The notes under the pieces: model-generated
What the model was told of the DNA's origin: nothing
The model's database searches: none
Seen by the model: the letters and a program-made list of their open reading frames with translations, nothing else
Position numbers and translations under genes: made by a program
Source: Paracidovorax wautersii
GTDB lineage: Bacteria > Pseudomonadota > Gammaproteobacteria > Burkholderiales > Burkholderiaceae_C
Direction: 5' to 3'
Assembly: GCF_031453675.1 (NCBI RefSeq)
Contig: NZ_JAVIZX010000001.1
Coordinates: 186,001-250,000 of the forward strand
DNA length: 64,000 nucleotides
Part shown: positions 55,191 through 64,000 of the stretch, piece after piece
Layout of the letters: every line of letters begins with the position of its first letter
Numbering within the stretch: position 1 is the first letter of the stretch

Positions 55191-56501
55191 ATGCAAGTTA
55201 AGCATCTGGCGCTCTCTGCTGCCATTGCGCTGTCCGTGTGCGCTCCCGCACAGGCCCAGCCCGTCGAGATTCAATGGTGGCATTCGATGAGCGCGGCGCT
55301 GGGCGACTGGGTCAACGACCTGGCCAAGCAGTACAACGCCAGCCAGACGAACTACAAGGTGGTTCCGACCTACAAGGGCACCTACGACGAATCCATGACC
55401 GGCGCCATCGCGGCCTTCCGTGCCGGCAATGCGCCCCACATCCTGCAGGTCTTCGAAGTGGGCACGGCCACCATGATGGCCAGCAAGGGCGCCATCGTTC
55501 CCGCCGCCAAGGTGCTGAACGACGCGGGCTTCAAGTTCGATCCGACGCAGTACGTCTCCGCCGTGGCCGGCTACTACACCGCGCCCAATGGTCAGATGCT
55601 GAGCTACCCGCTGAACAGCTCCACGACCATCTTCTACTACAACAAGGACGCCTTCAAGAAGGCCGGCCTGGACCCTGAAAAGGCCCCCAAGACCTGGCCC
55701 GAAGTGTTCGCTGCCGCCACCAAGCTGAAGGCCAGCGGCCACAGCTGCCCGTTCACCACCAGCTGGATCAGCTGGACGCAGCTGGAGAGCTTCTCGCTGT
55801 GGCACAACACGCTGTTCGCCTCCAAGAACAACGGCTTCGACGGCACCGATGCCAAGCTGGAAATCAACACCCCGCTGCACGTTCGCCACTTCGAGAACCT
55901 GGCCAAGGCCTCCAAGGACGGCAGCTTCGTCTACAAGGGCCGCGGCAACGCGCCTGACGCCTCGTTCCCCTCGGGCGAATGCGCCATGATCACCGGCTCC
56001 TCCGGCCTGTACGCCCGCGTCGCCAAGGAAGCCAAGTTCGCCTACGGCATCTCCGCCCTGCCCTACTACGACGACGTGAAGGGCGCGCCCCAGAACACCG
56101 CCATCGGCGGTGCCAGCCTGTGGGTGATGTCGGGCAAGAAGGCCGAGGAATACAAAGGCGTGGCCGACTTCCTCAACTTCCTGAACGACACCAAGGTGCA
56201 GGCCGCCAGCCACCAGCGCACGGGCTACCTGCCGGTGACCACCGCTGCCTACAAGCTGACGGAAGCGTCGGGCTTCTACACCAAGAACCCCGGCACCGAC
56301 GTGGCCGTGACGCAGATGATCCGCAAGGCGACCGACAAGTCGCGCGGCATCCGCCTGGGCAACTTCGTGCAGATCCGCACCATCATCGACGAGGAAACGG
56401 AACAGATCTGGGCCGGCAAGAAGTCGCCCAAGGAAGCTCTGGACACCGCCGTGACCCGCGGCAACGAGCAACTGGCCCGTTTCGCACGCGCCAACAAGTA
56501 A
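55191..56501 (+). CDS. ugpB: sn-Glycerol-3-phosphate-binding periplasmic protein
   Basis: A 436-residue receptor of the ABC importer for glycerol-3-phosphate and glycerophosphodiesters. The signal peptide is LALSAAIALSVCAPAQAQ. The mature part matches UgpB: IQWWHSMSAALGDWVNDLAK, FRAGNAPHILQVFEVGTATM, YPLNSSTTIFYYNKDAFKKAG and GASLWVMSGKK. ATG 55191 begins the signal peptide; the very long frame to the left is chance. A hairpin with a T-tract follows its stop, which may set the excess of receptor over membrane subunits. Confidence 0.96.
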   Translation: MQVKHLALSAAIALSVCAPAQAQPVEIQWWHSMSAALGDWVNDLAKQYNASQTNYKVVPTYKGTYDESMTGAIAAFRAGNAPHILQVFEVGTATMMASKGAIVPAAKVLNDAGFKFDPTQYVSAVAGYYTAPNGQMLSYPLNSSTTIFYYNKDAFKKAGLDPEKAPKTWPEVFAAATKLKASGHSCPFTTSWISWTQLESFSLWHNTLFASKNNGFDGTDAKLEINTPLHVRHFENLAKASKDGSFVYKGRGNAPDASFPSGECAMITGSSGLYARVAKEAKFAYGISALPYYDDVKGAPQNTAIGGASLWVMSGKKAEEYKGVADFLNFLNDTKVQAASHQRTGYLPVTTAAYKLTEASGFYTKNPGTDVAVTQMIRKATDKSRGIRLGNFVQIRTIIDEETEQIWAGKKSPKEALDTAVTRGNEQLARFARANK

Positions 56502-56543
56502 GTCAGTTCACAGTAAGCTCCGGCACCCTTCTGCCGATGCCAG

Positions 56544-56563
56544 CCGGCCCCGCATGGGGCCGG
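56544..56563 (+). terminator. First hairpin after ugpB
   Basis: CCGGCCCC, loop GCAT, GGGGCCGG: a perfect 8-bp GC stem. There is no T-tract after it. It may protect the 3' end of ugpB mRNA. Confidence 0.5.
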
Positions 56564-56574
56564 TTGCATTGAGG

Positions 56575-56626
56575 CCCGCCGCTCTCCGCGAACCCTTCGG
56601 TTCGCCGGGCGGCGGGTCGTCTTTTT
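56575..56626 (+). terminator. Second hairpin with T-tract between ugpB and ugpA
   Basis: CCCGCCG pairs with CGGCGGG and an inner GCGAACC/GGTTCGC stem, followed by TCGTCTTTTT. This is terminator-like inside an operon, and probably a partial terminator that lowers ugpAEC relative to ugpB. Confidence 0.6.
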
Positions 56627-56638
56627 GAGAGTCTTGAT

Positions 56639-57520
56639 ATGGAAAAACGCGTCCTCTTTCGCTCCGCGTGGCTGCCCTGGGTGCTGTTGGCCCCCCAGTT
56701 GGTGGTCATCAGCATCTTCTTCTTCTGGCCTGCCGGCCAGGCCCTGGTCCAGTCTTTCCAGATGCAGGACAGCTTCGGTTTTTCCAAGGAATGGGTCGGC
56801 CTGGACAACTTCCGCTCGCTGTTCGAAGACCCGGCCTACCTGGCTTCGTTCAAGACCACGGCCTTCTTCTCGATCCTGGTGGCGGTGAGCGGCATCTGCC
56901 TGTCGCTGATCCTGGCCATCTTCGCGGACCGCATCATCAAGGGCGCCATGGTCTACAAGACGGCCCTGCTGCTGCCGTACGCCGTCGCGCCCGCCGTGGC
57001 CGGCGTGCTGTGGATGTTCATGTTCTCGCCCTCGCTGGGCGTGGTGGCGTACATGCTGCGCCAGTCCGGCTTCGACTGGAACCACATGCTCAACTCCGAC
57101 CACGCCATGGCGCTGATCGTGATCGCCGCGGTGTGGAAGCAGATCTCCTACAACTTCCTGTTCTTCCTCGCGGGCCTGCAGTCCATCCCCAAGTCGCTGA
57201 TCGAGGCCGCCGCCATCGACGGCGCCGGCCCGGCCCGCCGCTTCTGGAGCATCCAGTTCCCGCTGCTGTCGCCCACCACCTTCTTCCTGCTGGTGATCAA
57301 CGTGGTGTATGCGTTCTTCGACACCTTCGCCATCGTGGACGCCACCACGCAAGGCGGCCCGGGGCGCGACACGGCCATCCTGGTCTACAAGGTCTACCAC
57401 GACGGCTTCAAGGCCATGGACATGGGCGGCTCGGCGGCGCAATCGGTGGTGCTGATGGCCATCGTCGTCGTTCTGACAGTCATCCAGTTCCGCTACGTCG
57501 AGAAGAAAGTGCAGTACTGA
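56639..57520 (+). CDS. ugpA: Glycerol-3-phosphate ABC permease UgpA
   Basis: 293 residues with six membrane helices, the first at [20 protein letters not shown]. The cytoplasmic EAA loop reads [17 protein letters not shown]. It matches the MalF/UgpA half of the importer. It lies 137 bp after ugpB and in the same operon. A copy of the GC-rich mosaic repeat follows before ugpE. Confidence 0.95.
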   Translation: MEKRVLFRSAWLPWVLLAPQLVVISIFFFWPAGQALVQSFQMQDSFGFSKEWVGLDNFRSLFEDPAYLASFKTTAFFSILVAVSGICLSLILAIFADRIIKGAMVYKTALLLPYAVAPAVAGVLWMFMFSPSLGVVAYMLRQSGFDWNHMLNSDHAMALIVIAAVWKQISYNFLFFLAGLQSIPKSLIEAAAIDGAGPARRFWSIQFPLLSPTTFFLLVINVVYAFFDTFAIVDATTQGGPGRDTAILVYKVYHDGFKAMDMGGSAAQSVVLMAIVVVLTVIQFRYVEKKVQY

Positions 57521-57527
57521 TGAAACG

Positions 57528-57632
57528 ACACCCCCCTGAGGCGCTACGCGCCTTCCCCCCGCTCTCGCCGTGCTGCGCACGGCGGGCAGGGGGACGCAGC
57601 CCTCGCTGCGGCGCGGCCCTTGCTCGGCTGCC
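57528..57632 (+). repeat. GC-rich mosaic repeat, copy 2 (inside the ugp operon)
   Basis: Starts ACACCCCCCTGAGGCGCTAC and contains the ~80-bp block with GCCGTGCTGCGCACGGC and CGGCCCTTGCTCGGCTGC, shared with 18724-18904. Here the two blocks are adjacent. It sits between the ugpA stop and the ugpE start. Confidence 0.85.
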
Positions 57633-57691
57633 TTGGTCTGGGCCGTGCGCAATTCACGCGCCCTCGGCAATGCACACATCGGAAAACTCAA

Positions 57692-58543
57692 ATGGTTGAA
57701 CGCAGTCCTTATCTCAAATTGTTCTCGCACCTGATCATGGTGCTGGGCGTGATCATCGTCGGCTTCCCGCTGTACCTGGCGTTCGTGGCCTCCACGCACA
57801 CCGCGCAGGACATCGTGCAGGTGCCCATGCCCCTGCTGCCGGGCAGCAACTTCTGGCAGACCTACCGCGACACGCTGTTCGGCGGCGGCTCGGGTCCCGG
57901 CTCCAGCGCGCCCGTCGCCCACATGATGTGGGTGAGCTTCGTGACGGCCATGGTCATCACGCTGGGCAAGATCGCCATCTCGCTGCTGTCGGCCTTCGCC
58001 ATCGTGTACTTCCGCTTCCCCTTCAAGGGCATCTGCTTCTGGCTGATCTTCATCACGCTGATGCTGCCGGTGGAAGTGCGCATCGGCCCCACCTACCAGG
58101 TGGTGTCCGACCTCGGCATGCTCAACAGCTACGCCGGCCTGACGATTCCGCTGATCGCCTCGGCCACGGCCACCTTCCTGTTCCGCCAGTTCTTCCTGAC
58201 GGTGCCGGACGAACTGGTCGAGGCCGCCCGCGTGGACGGCGCCGGCCCGATGCGCTTCTTCAAGGACATCCTGGTGCCGCTGTCGCGCACGTCGATCGCC
58301 GCGCTGTTCGTGATCCAGTTCATCTACGGCTGGAACCAGTACCTGTGGCCGCTGCTGGTGACCACATCGGAGGACATGTACCCCGTGGTGATCGGCATCA
58401 AACGCATGATCGCCGGCGGCGATGCCGGTAACGAGTGGAACATCGTGATGGCCACCGCCCTGCTGGCCATGCTGCCGCCCGCCCTGGTGGTGGTGCTGAT
58501 GCAGCGCTGGTTCGTCAAGGGCCTGGTCGACACCGAAAAGTAA
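57692..58543 (+). CDS. ugpE: Glycerol-3-phosphate ABC permease UgpE
   Basis: 283 residues with six membrane helices ([21 protein letters not shown] first). The EAA loop is [16 protein letters not shown]. It matches the MalG/UgpE half. ATG 57692 starts MVERSPYLK; the upstream frame reads the mosaic repeat. The gap of 171 bp from ugpA is long for an operon and is filled by that repeat. Confidence 0.95.
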   Translation: MVERSPYLKLFSHLIMVLGVIIVGFPLYLAFVASTHTAQDIVQVPMPLLPGSNFWQTYRDTLFGGGSGPGSSAPVAHMMWVSFVTAMVITLGKIAISLLSAFAIVYFRFPFKGICFWLIFITLMLPVEVRIGPTYQVVSDLGMLNSYAGLTIPLIASATATFLFRQFFLTVPDELVEAARVDGAGPMRFFKDILVPLSRTSIAALFVIQFIYGWNQYLWPLLVTTSEDMYPVVIGIKRMIAGGDAGNEWNIVMATALLAMLPPALVVVLMQRWFVKGLVDTEK

Positions 58544-58545
58544 GC

Positions 58546-58604
58546 ATCAAATTCGCCTCTAACGCTTATCCTTCAAGCGCAAGCAGCTACAAATTCAATA
58601 GCAA
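58546..58604 (+). repeat. Dispersed intergenic repeat, copy H
   Basis: AAATTCGCCTCTAACGCTTA, 4 nt, CAAGCGCAAGCAGCTACAAATT, then AATAGCAA. It fills the gap between ugpE and ugpC up to the ugpC start codon. Confidence 0.75.
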
Positions 58605-58606
58605 TC

Positions 58607-59611
<1,005 letters not shown>

Positions 59612-59626
59612 ACCCGGACCGCCGGG

Positions 59627-60055
59627 ATGGCCGCCGACGCGACCTTGCACCCGCCGGCGGCCTATCCGGCTGCGGTAAGCCCGCAGCCGCCGGTGCAGCA
59701 GCCGCTGCCGCTGCTGCGCGCCACCATCCCGGTACTGGCTTCGCTGGACCTGCAGGCGAGCGAAGCCTTCTATTCCGAACGCCTGGGCTTCCAGGTGCTG
59801 GCCCGCCATGCGGACTACCTGATCGTGGCGCGCGACGGCTGCGAGCTGCACTTCTGGCTCTGCACCGAGCGCCACATCGCCGAGAACACCTCCTGCTACG
59901 TGCGCGGCGACACCCGCGCCCTGCATGCCGACTTCACAGCCCGCGGCCTGGCGCTGCCGCCGCCCGTGGAGCGTCCCTGGAGCATGCGCGAGCTGTACGT
60001 GACCGACCCGCACGGCAACCTGCTGAAGTTCGGCGAGTCCACATCTCCCCCCTGA
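59627..60055 (+). CDS. VOC-family (glyoxalase/bleomycin-resistance-like) protein
   Basis: 142 residues: a Pro/Ala-rich start of about 30 residues, then one VOC fold: TIPVLASLDLQASEAFYSERLGFQVLA, LIVARDGCELHFW, and a C-terminal DPHGNLLKFGE with metal-type Glu. Proteins of this kind bind metals or small ligands, sometimes giving drug resistance; the role here is unknown. It lies 15 bp after ugpC and before ugpQ, so it is in the ugp operon. Confidence 0.85.
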   Translation: MAADATLHPPAAYPAAVSPQPPVQQPLPLLRATIPVLASLDLQASEAFYSERLGFQVLARHADYLIVARDGCELHFWLCTERHIAENTSCYVRGDTRALHADFTARGLALPPPVERPWSMRELYVTDPHGNLLKFGESTSPP

Positions 60056-60228
60056 GTCGCCCGAGGCGCCTTCCCCCCGCAACAGGACGACACCAATGGC
60101 CGGGCAGATCCGGTTCCAGGGCGTCTGCCCGCATGGCCTGGGCCTGCCCCGCGGCCTTCGGACGAGACAGGCCCTGCCGGGTTCATACTTCGCGCACTCC
60201 GCCTCCTCTTCCTCTGCCCCCCATCGCC

Positions 60229-60996
60229 ATGACCTCTTCCGTTGCGCTCTCCATCCCTTGGCCCTATCCCCGCTGGATCGCCCACCGCGGCGCCGGCAAG
60301 CTCGCACCCGAGAACACGCTCGCCGCGTTCCGCCTGGGCGCCGCGCACGGCTATCGCATGTTCGAGTGCGACGCCAAGCTCAGCGCCGACGGCGTGCCCT
60401 TCCTCATGCACGACGCCACGCTGGAGCGCACCACCAGTGGCCGCGGCACCGGCGGCGACCTGCCCTGGAGCGACCTGGCCCAGCTCGACGCCGGTGCCTG
60501 GCATTCGCGCGCCCACGCCGGCGAGCCCCTGCCCACACTGGAGAACGCCGCGCGCTACTGCCTCGCCAATGGCTACCTGCTGAACATCGAGATCAAGCCC
60601 ACCCCGGGCGTGGAAGAGGCCACGGGCCGTGCGGTGGCTGCGCTCGCCGCGCGCCTGTGGCATGGCCAGGCCGTGCCGCCCTTGCTCACCTCCTTCAAGC
60701 CTGCGGCGCTGGCCGGCGCACGGGATGCGGCTCCCGGTCTGCCGCGCGGCCTGCTGCTGGACACGCTGACCGACGGCTGGCTCGACACGGCGCAGCAGCT
60801 CGGCTGCGTGGCGGTGGTGTGCAACCATGGCCTGTGGAACGCAGACACCGTGGCCGCTGTCCACGGCGCCGGCCTGCGCACGCTGAGCTACACCGTCAAC
60901 GACGAATGGGCCGCGCAGCGGCTGATCGACCTGGGCACGGACGGCATCATCACCGACCGCGTGGACCTGTTCAGCCCGGCCTGCGCCGCAGCCTGA
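60229..60996 (+). CDS. ugpQ: Glycerophosphodiester phosphodiesterase
   Basis: A 255-residue cytoplasmic enzyme cutting glycerophosphodiesters to glycerol-3-phosphate and alcohol. The GDPD motifs AHRGAGKLAPENTLAAF (catalytic His, Glu), FECDAKLSADGVPFLMHD and NIEIKPTPGVEE are present. Asp and Glu metal ligands lie in these. ATG 60229 is used; the earlier frame reads low-complexity sequence. It completes the ugp system: imported diesters are split here. Confidence 0.96.
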   Translation: MTSSVALSIPWPYPRWIAHRGAGKLAPENTLAAFRLGAAHGYRMFECDAKLSADGVPFLMHDATLERTTSGRGTGGDLPWSDLAQLDAGAWHSRAHAGEPLPTLENAARYCLANGYLLNIEIKPTPGVEEATGRAVAALAARLWHGQAVPPLLTSFKPAALAGARDAAPGLPRGLLLDTLTDGWLDTAQQLGCVAVVCNHGLWNADTVAAVHGAGLRTLSYTVNDEWAAQRLIDLGTDGIITDRVDLFSPACAAA

Positions 60997-61086
60997 GCGC
61001 GCCAACCCAATCGCAGAAAGTGTCGGACGTCTGCCTGAGACCCTCACTTACATCCGCCACATGACAAGCCGCCGCGCCGAAGCACA

Positions 61087-63750
61087 ATGGCGCGCATGAA
61101 AAAAACGCCCCGTTCGCGCCGTGCGTGGCACCTGCCGCACGGCGCTTTCCGCCTGCACCCCGCATTCAGCCCCGTCTCCCTCCCGGCCCGTCTGCTTCCG
61201 GCGGATGCCCGCGGCTGGATGCTTTCCCTCCTGCTCTGGACCGCGCTGGCCTGTGGGCTGGCGGTGGGCACCGCCACGCCAGCCGCCGCCCAGGACCGCG
61301 CCGCCGTTCCGCCCGCCGCGGCGGCGAGCAAGCCGGTCGATGCCGAGCCCCAGCTGCCCAGCGTGGACGACCTGCGCAAGCAGCTCGACGCGCTGCCCCA
61401 GAAGCTGTCGGAAGAGGATGACGGCCGCAAACGGCTCAACGAGGTCTACGCCATCGGATCGGCGGCCGAGCAGATCGCCGCCCGGCGCACGGAAGAGCTG
61501 GCGGACCTGGACTCCCGGCTGGCCGGCCTGGGCCCGGCGCCCGAGAAAGGCGCCGCCCCCGACGCGCCGGACGTGGCCGAGCAGCGCAAGGCCCTCACCA
61601 AGCAGCGCGGCGTAGTGGATGCCGAGCTCAAGCTCGCCCGCCTGATCGCCGTGGACGCCGAGCAGCGCGGCGCCGACCTGATCCGCCAGCGGCGCGAGCA
61701 GTTCCAGGCCGCCCTCACCGCACGCATCGATTCGCCCCTGGGCAGCACCTTCTGGCGCAACCTGCGCAACGCCGTGCCGGGCGATCTGGCCCGGCTGCAG
61801 GCGCTGGGCAGCGAACTGCGCCAGGCCGTGGACCGCGCCATGGTGCCCGAGCACCGCACCGGCTTCATCGCCAGCCTGGTCGGCGCCCTGCTCCTGTCCG
61901 TGGCCGGCACCTGGCTGGCAGAGCGGCTGCTGGTGCGGCTGGCGCCGGCACGGCTCCCCGCCGGGCGGCTGCGCCGGTCGCTGCTGGCGTCGGTGTCGGT
62001 GGTGGCGTATGTGCTGCTGATCGGCCTGGCCGCGCAGCTCGCCTGGAGCGGGCTGGAGCTGGGCGGCGAGTTCAGCGAGATGCTGCAGGCCCTGTCCAAG
62101 GCCTCGGTGGGCCTGGCCGTGTTCGCGGCGTTCGTGATCGGGCTGGGCCATGCGCTGCTGGCACGCAAGCGCAGCTCCTGGCGGCTGCCGGCCATCCCGG
62201 ACGATCTGGCCACCCGCCTGAGCCCCTACCCCTGGTGGCTGGCCATCGTGGCGGCGGTTGGCGGACTGATCACCGAGATCAACACCATCATCGGCTCCAG
62301 CCTTGCGGCCGAAGTCACCGCCCATGCGTTCGTCGCGCTGCTGGTCTCCGCCCTCGCCACCTGCACGCTGCGGCACCTGCGCACCGCCGTCCCGGCCGCT
62401 GCGGCTGCGGCTGCGGCTGCCGCGCAGGACGGCGAAGCCGCAGCGCCGGCGGCCCCGCCTCCTGCCCGCCCGGTGTGGGTCGGGCTGCTGATCGCCTGCG
62501 CTGGTGTGGCCACCACGGCCACGGTGCTGCTGGTCGCCTTCGGCTACGTGGCGCTGGCCGGCACGCTGGCCCGGCAGATGGTGTGGAGCGCCGTGGTGTT
62601 CGCCACCACCTATCTCCTGATCCAGCTGGCGGACGACCTGTGCGAAGCCCTGCTCTCGTCCAAGGGCGGCTTCGGCGAGCGGCTGCACAAGGGCCTGGGG
62701 CTGGACGCCAAGCTGCTGGACCAGGCCTCGGTGCTGGTCTCGGGCGTGGTGCGCGTGGCGCTGTTCTTCTACATGGTGATCGCGCTGATGGCGCCGTTCG
62801 GCACGGGGCCGGACGAGGTCTTCCGCCGTGGCACCACCGTGGACCACAGCCTGAAGGTGGGCGACATCACCCTCGCCCCGCAGGCGCTGCTCACGGCCCT
62901 GGCGGTGATCATCGCCGGGCTGCTGATGATCCGCGTGGTCAAGCGCTGGCTGAGCGAGCGCTACTTTCCCAACACCTCGCTGGAGCCGGGCATGCGCAGC
63001 TCCATCACGACGCTGCTGGGCTACGTGGGCGGCATCGTGGTGGTGGCCATCGCGCTGGCGGGCCTGGGCATCAGCGTGGAGCGCATCGCGTGGGTGGCGA
63101 GCGCGCTGTCGGTGGGGATCGGCTTCGGGCTGCAGGCCATCGTGCAGAACTTCATCTCGGGCCTGATCCTGCTGGCCGAGCGCCCCGTGAAGGTGGGCGA
63201 CTGGGTGGTGCTGGGCACCACCGAAGGCGACGTGCGCCGCGTGAACGTACGCGCCACCGAGATCCAGCTGGGCGACCGCTCCACGGTGATCGTGCCCAAC
63301 TCCGAGTTCATCACCAAGACCGTGCGCAACATGACGCTGACCGGCGCCCCGGGCCGCGTGCTGCTGCGCCTGCCCGCGCCGCTGGACACGGACGCCAAGC
63401 GCATGCGCGCCCTGATCTTGGAGGCCTTCCAGGCGCACGAGAGCATCCTGGACAATCCCGAGCCCAGCGTCACGCTGGAGGACATCGTCAGCGGCACGCT
63501 CACCTTCCTGGCCATCGGCTACGTGAGCAACCCGCGCAACGCCGGCGGCGTGAAGAGCGACCTGCTGTTCACCATCCTGGAATCGCTGCGCGGCGCCGGC
63601 CTGGCCCTGTCGCCACCGGCATCGACCAGCGTGGCGCCCCATGCCCCCGCGCCCGCCGCAGCGGATGCGGCCCCTGCGCTGCCCACCGTCGCGGTGCCGC
63701 AGCCCCAGGGCCCTGCCGGGGCTGCGGGCGCAGCGCCGACCGCTACATAG
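61087..63750 (+). CDS. DUF3772 / MscS-type mechanosensitive channel
   Basis: 887 residues. A signal/first helix (GWMLSLLLWTALACGLAVG) precedes a ~200-residue periplasmic DUF3772 domain with coiled-coil character (QLPSVDDLRKQLDALPQKLSEE). About ten membrane helices follow, then the MscS pore helix (ALSVGIGFGLQAIVQNFISG) and beta domain (RPVKVGDWVVLGTTEGDVRRV), ending in an Ala/Pro-rich tail. It should open on membrane tension during hypo-osmotic shock. Its stop codon abuts repeat copy I. Confidence 0.94.
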   Translation: MARMKKTPRSRRAWHLPHGAFRLHPAFSPVSLPARLLPADARGWMLSLLLWTALACGLAVGTATPAAAQDRAAVPPAAAASKPVDAEPQLPSVDDLRKQLDALPQKLSEEDDGRKRLNEVYAIGSAAEQIAARRTEELADLDSRLAGLGPAPEKGAAPDAPDVAEQRKALTKQRGVVDAELKLARLIAVDAEQRGADLIRQRREQFQAALTARIDSPLGSTFWRNLRNAVPGDLARLQALGSELRQAVDRAMVPEHRTGFIASLVGALLLSVAGTWLAERLLVRLAPARLPAGRLRRSLLASVSVVAYVLLIGLAAQLAWSGLELGGEFSEMLQALSKASVGLAVFAAFVIGLGHALLARKRSSWRLPAIPDDLATRLSPYPWWLAIVAAVGGLITEINTIIGSSLAAEVTAHAFVALLVSALATCTLRHLRTAVPAAAAAAAAAAQDGEAAAPAAPPPARPVWVGLLIACAGVATTATVLLVAFGYVALAGTLARQMVWSAVVFATTYLLIQLADDLCEALLSSKGGFGERLHKGLGLDAKLLDQASVLVSGVVRVALFFYMVIALMAPFGTGPDEVFRRGTTVDHSLKVGDITLAPQALLTALAVIIAGLLMIRVVKRWLSERYFPNTSLEPGMRSSITTLLGYVGGIVVVAIALAGLGISVERIAWVASALSVGIGFGLQAIVQNFISGLILLAERPVKVGDWVVLGTTEGDVRRVNVRATEIQLGDRSTVIVPNSEFITKTVRNMTLTGAPGRVLLRLPAPLDTDAKRMRALILEAFQAHESILDNPEPSVTLEDIVSGTLTFLAIGYVSNPRNAGGVKSDLLFTILESLRGAGLALSPPASTSVAPHAPAPAAADAAPALPTVAVPQPQGPAGAAGAAPTAT

Positions 63751-63800
63751 TTGATAGCTGCTTGCGCTTACCAGATAAGCGCCAGCGGCCTAAAACGCCT
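63750..63800 (-). repeat. Dispersed intergenic repeat, copy I
   Basis: GATAGCTGCTTGCGCTTA, 4 nt, ATAAGCGCCAGCGGCCTAAAAC. The fullest member, starting in the stop codon of the channel gene and lying between it and the convergent TctC-type gene. Confidence 0.8.
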
Positions 63801-63858
63801 GCAAAGCGGCGCCGCGCTCAGATGGCGTGAATGAATCCGGAGTGGCCGAGCGGACTTC

Positions 63859-64000
63859 TCAATCCAGCTTGGCGCCGGACTGCTTCACCGCCGTGGCCCA
63901 GCGCGGCATCTCGCTCGCCAGGAACTTCGCAAAATCCTCGGCGCCCAGGTAGGCCGGGTCGGCGCCCTGGCTCACCATGCGGTTCTTCACCTCGGCCGAC
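63859..64000 (-). CDS. Tripartite tricarboxylate transporter receptor (TctC/Bug), C-terminus (partial)
   Basis: 46 codons and a TGA on the minus strand. The translation is SAEVKNRMVSQGADPAYLG, then AEDFAKFLASEMPRW and AVKQSGAKLD. The EDFAKFLASEMPRW pattern is the usual end of Bug-type periplasmic receptors, which are very abundant in Burkholderiales and bind carboxylates or amides. The N-terminal part lies beyond the window, so substrate and start are unknown. Confidence 0.85.
   Translation of the reverse strand, partial: SAEVKNRMVSQGADPAYLGAEDFAKFLASEMPRWATAVKQSGAKLD

Noticed and set aside
62395-62430. Run of GCN codons (poly-Ala) in the channel gene as a repeat locus
   Set aside because: It is an in-frame Ala-rich linker between membrane segments in a GC-rich genome, without exact tandem structure beyond a few codons.
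63830-63853. GGAGTGGCCGAGCGG, similar to the start of a tRNA-Ser/Leu
   Set aside because: No matching acceptor, anticodon or T arm follows; the downstream bases are the end of a TctC-type gene. It is a chance match or at most a tiny remnant.

Overview
The window looks like chromosomal DNA from a Comamonadaceae betaproteobacterium, most likely Acidovorax or a close relative. The evidence is a GC-rich, densely coding sequence, the gene order lolB-ispE-tRNA(Gln)-prs-rplY-pth, a clustered ubiquinone locus (DUF971-ubiE-Tim44-ubiJ-ubiB), a Bug/TctC-type receptor, and a dispersed short intergenic repeat. The genus is inferred from gene order and protein style, not from a database search. I saw no prophage, transposase, integrase, CRISPR array or rRNA operon.

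Layout. (1) 1-9162 holds housekeeping and genome maintenance genes: the end of nadK, recN and rapZ on the plus strand; mutM, a dynamin-like GTPase and an overlapping mutY on the minus strand; then a large TPR protein and lolB. (2) 9169-13094 holds ispE, tRNA-Gln(TTG), prs, rplY, pth and a 2[4Fe-4S] ferredoxin. (3) 13347-20570 is a peptide/opine-type ABC transporter (two permeases, two ATPases, one binding protein) followed by an amidase. The second permease carries an apparent frameshift. (4) 20761-38364 is rich in sensing genes: an unknown membrane-anchored protein with a Cache-HAMP-GGDEF cyclase; a heme oxygenase-bacteriophytochrome-response regulator-histidine-kinase-like cluster; folE with a BLUF photoreceptor; an EEP hydrolase with cardiolipin synthase; a pseudo-receiver/TPR protein; nudB; and an 880-residue protein with two tandem copies of one sensor module and a C-terminal CheW domain. 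(5) 38586-43061 holds aspS, a DUF502 membrane protein, an FmdB zinc ribbon and a sodium:solute symporter. (6) 43132-54881 holds the ubiquinone cluster, a second GGDEF protein, a HIT hydrolase, a 1304-residue FAD/Fe-S oxidoreductase and serA. (7) 55191-60996 is a complete ugpBAEC-VOC-ugpQ system for glycerol-3-phosphate and glycerophosphodiesters. Three 11-bp-spaced PHO-box-like repeats lie upstream of ugpB. (8) A DUF3772/MscS channel and the C-terminus of a TctC-type receptor close the window.

The most interesting signals are the following. A family of about nine ~50-bp elements is scattered between genes; each has a GCGCTTA / AAGCGC inverted core and an AGCTAT box, and one copy is read as protein inside an ABC ATPase gene. 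A second, GC-rich mosaic repeat occurs twice, once inside the ugp operon. Both red-light and blue-light photoreceptor genes occur, the BLUF gene sitting 3 nt behind folE. The receiver of the REC-TPR protein has Glu where the phosphoacceptor Asp should be. The tandem sensor-CheW fusion is unusual, and a PHO-box candidate precedes ugpB.
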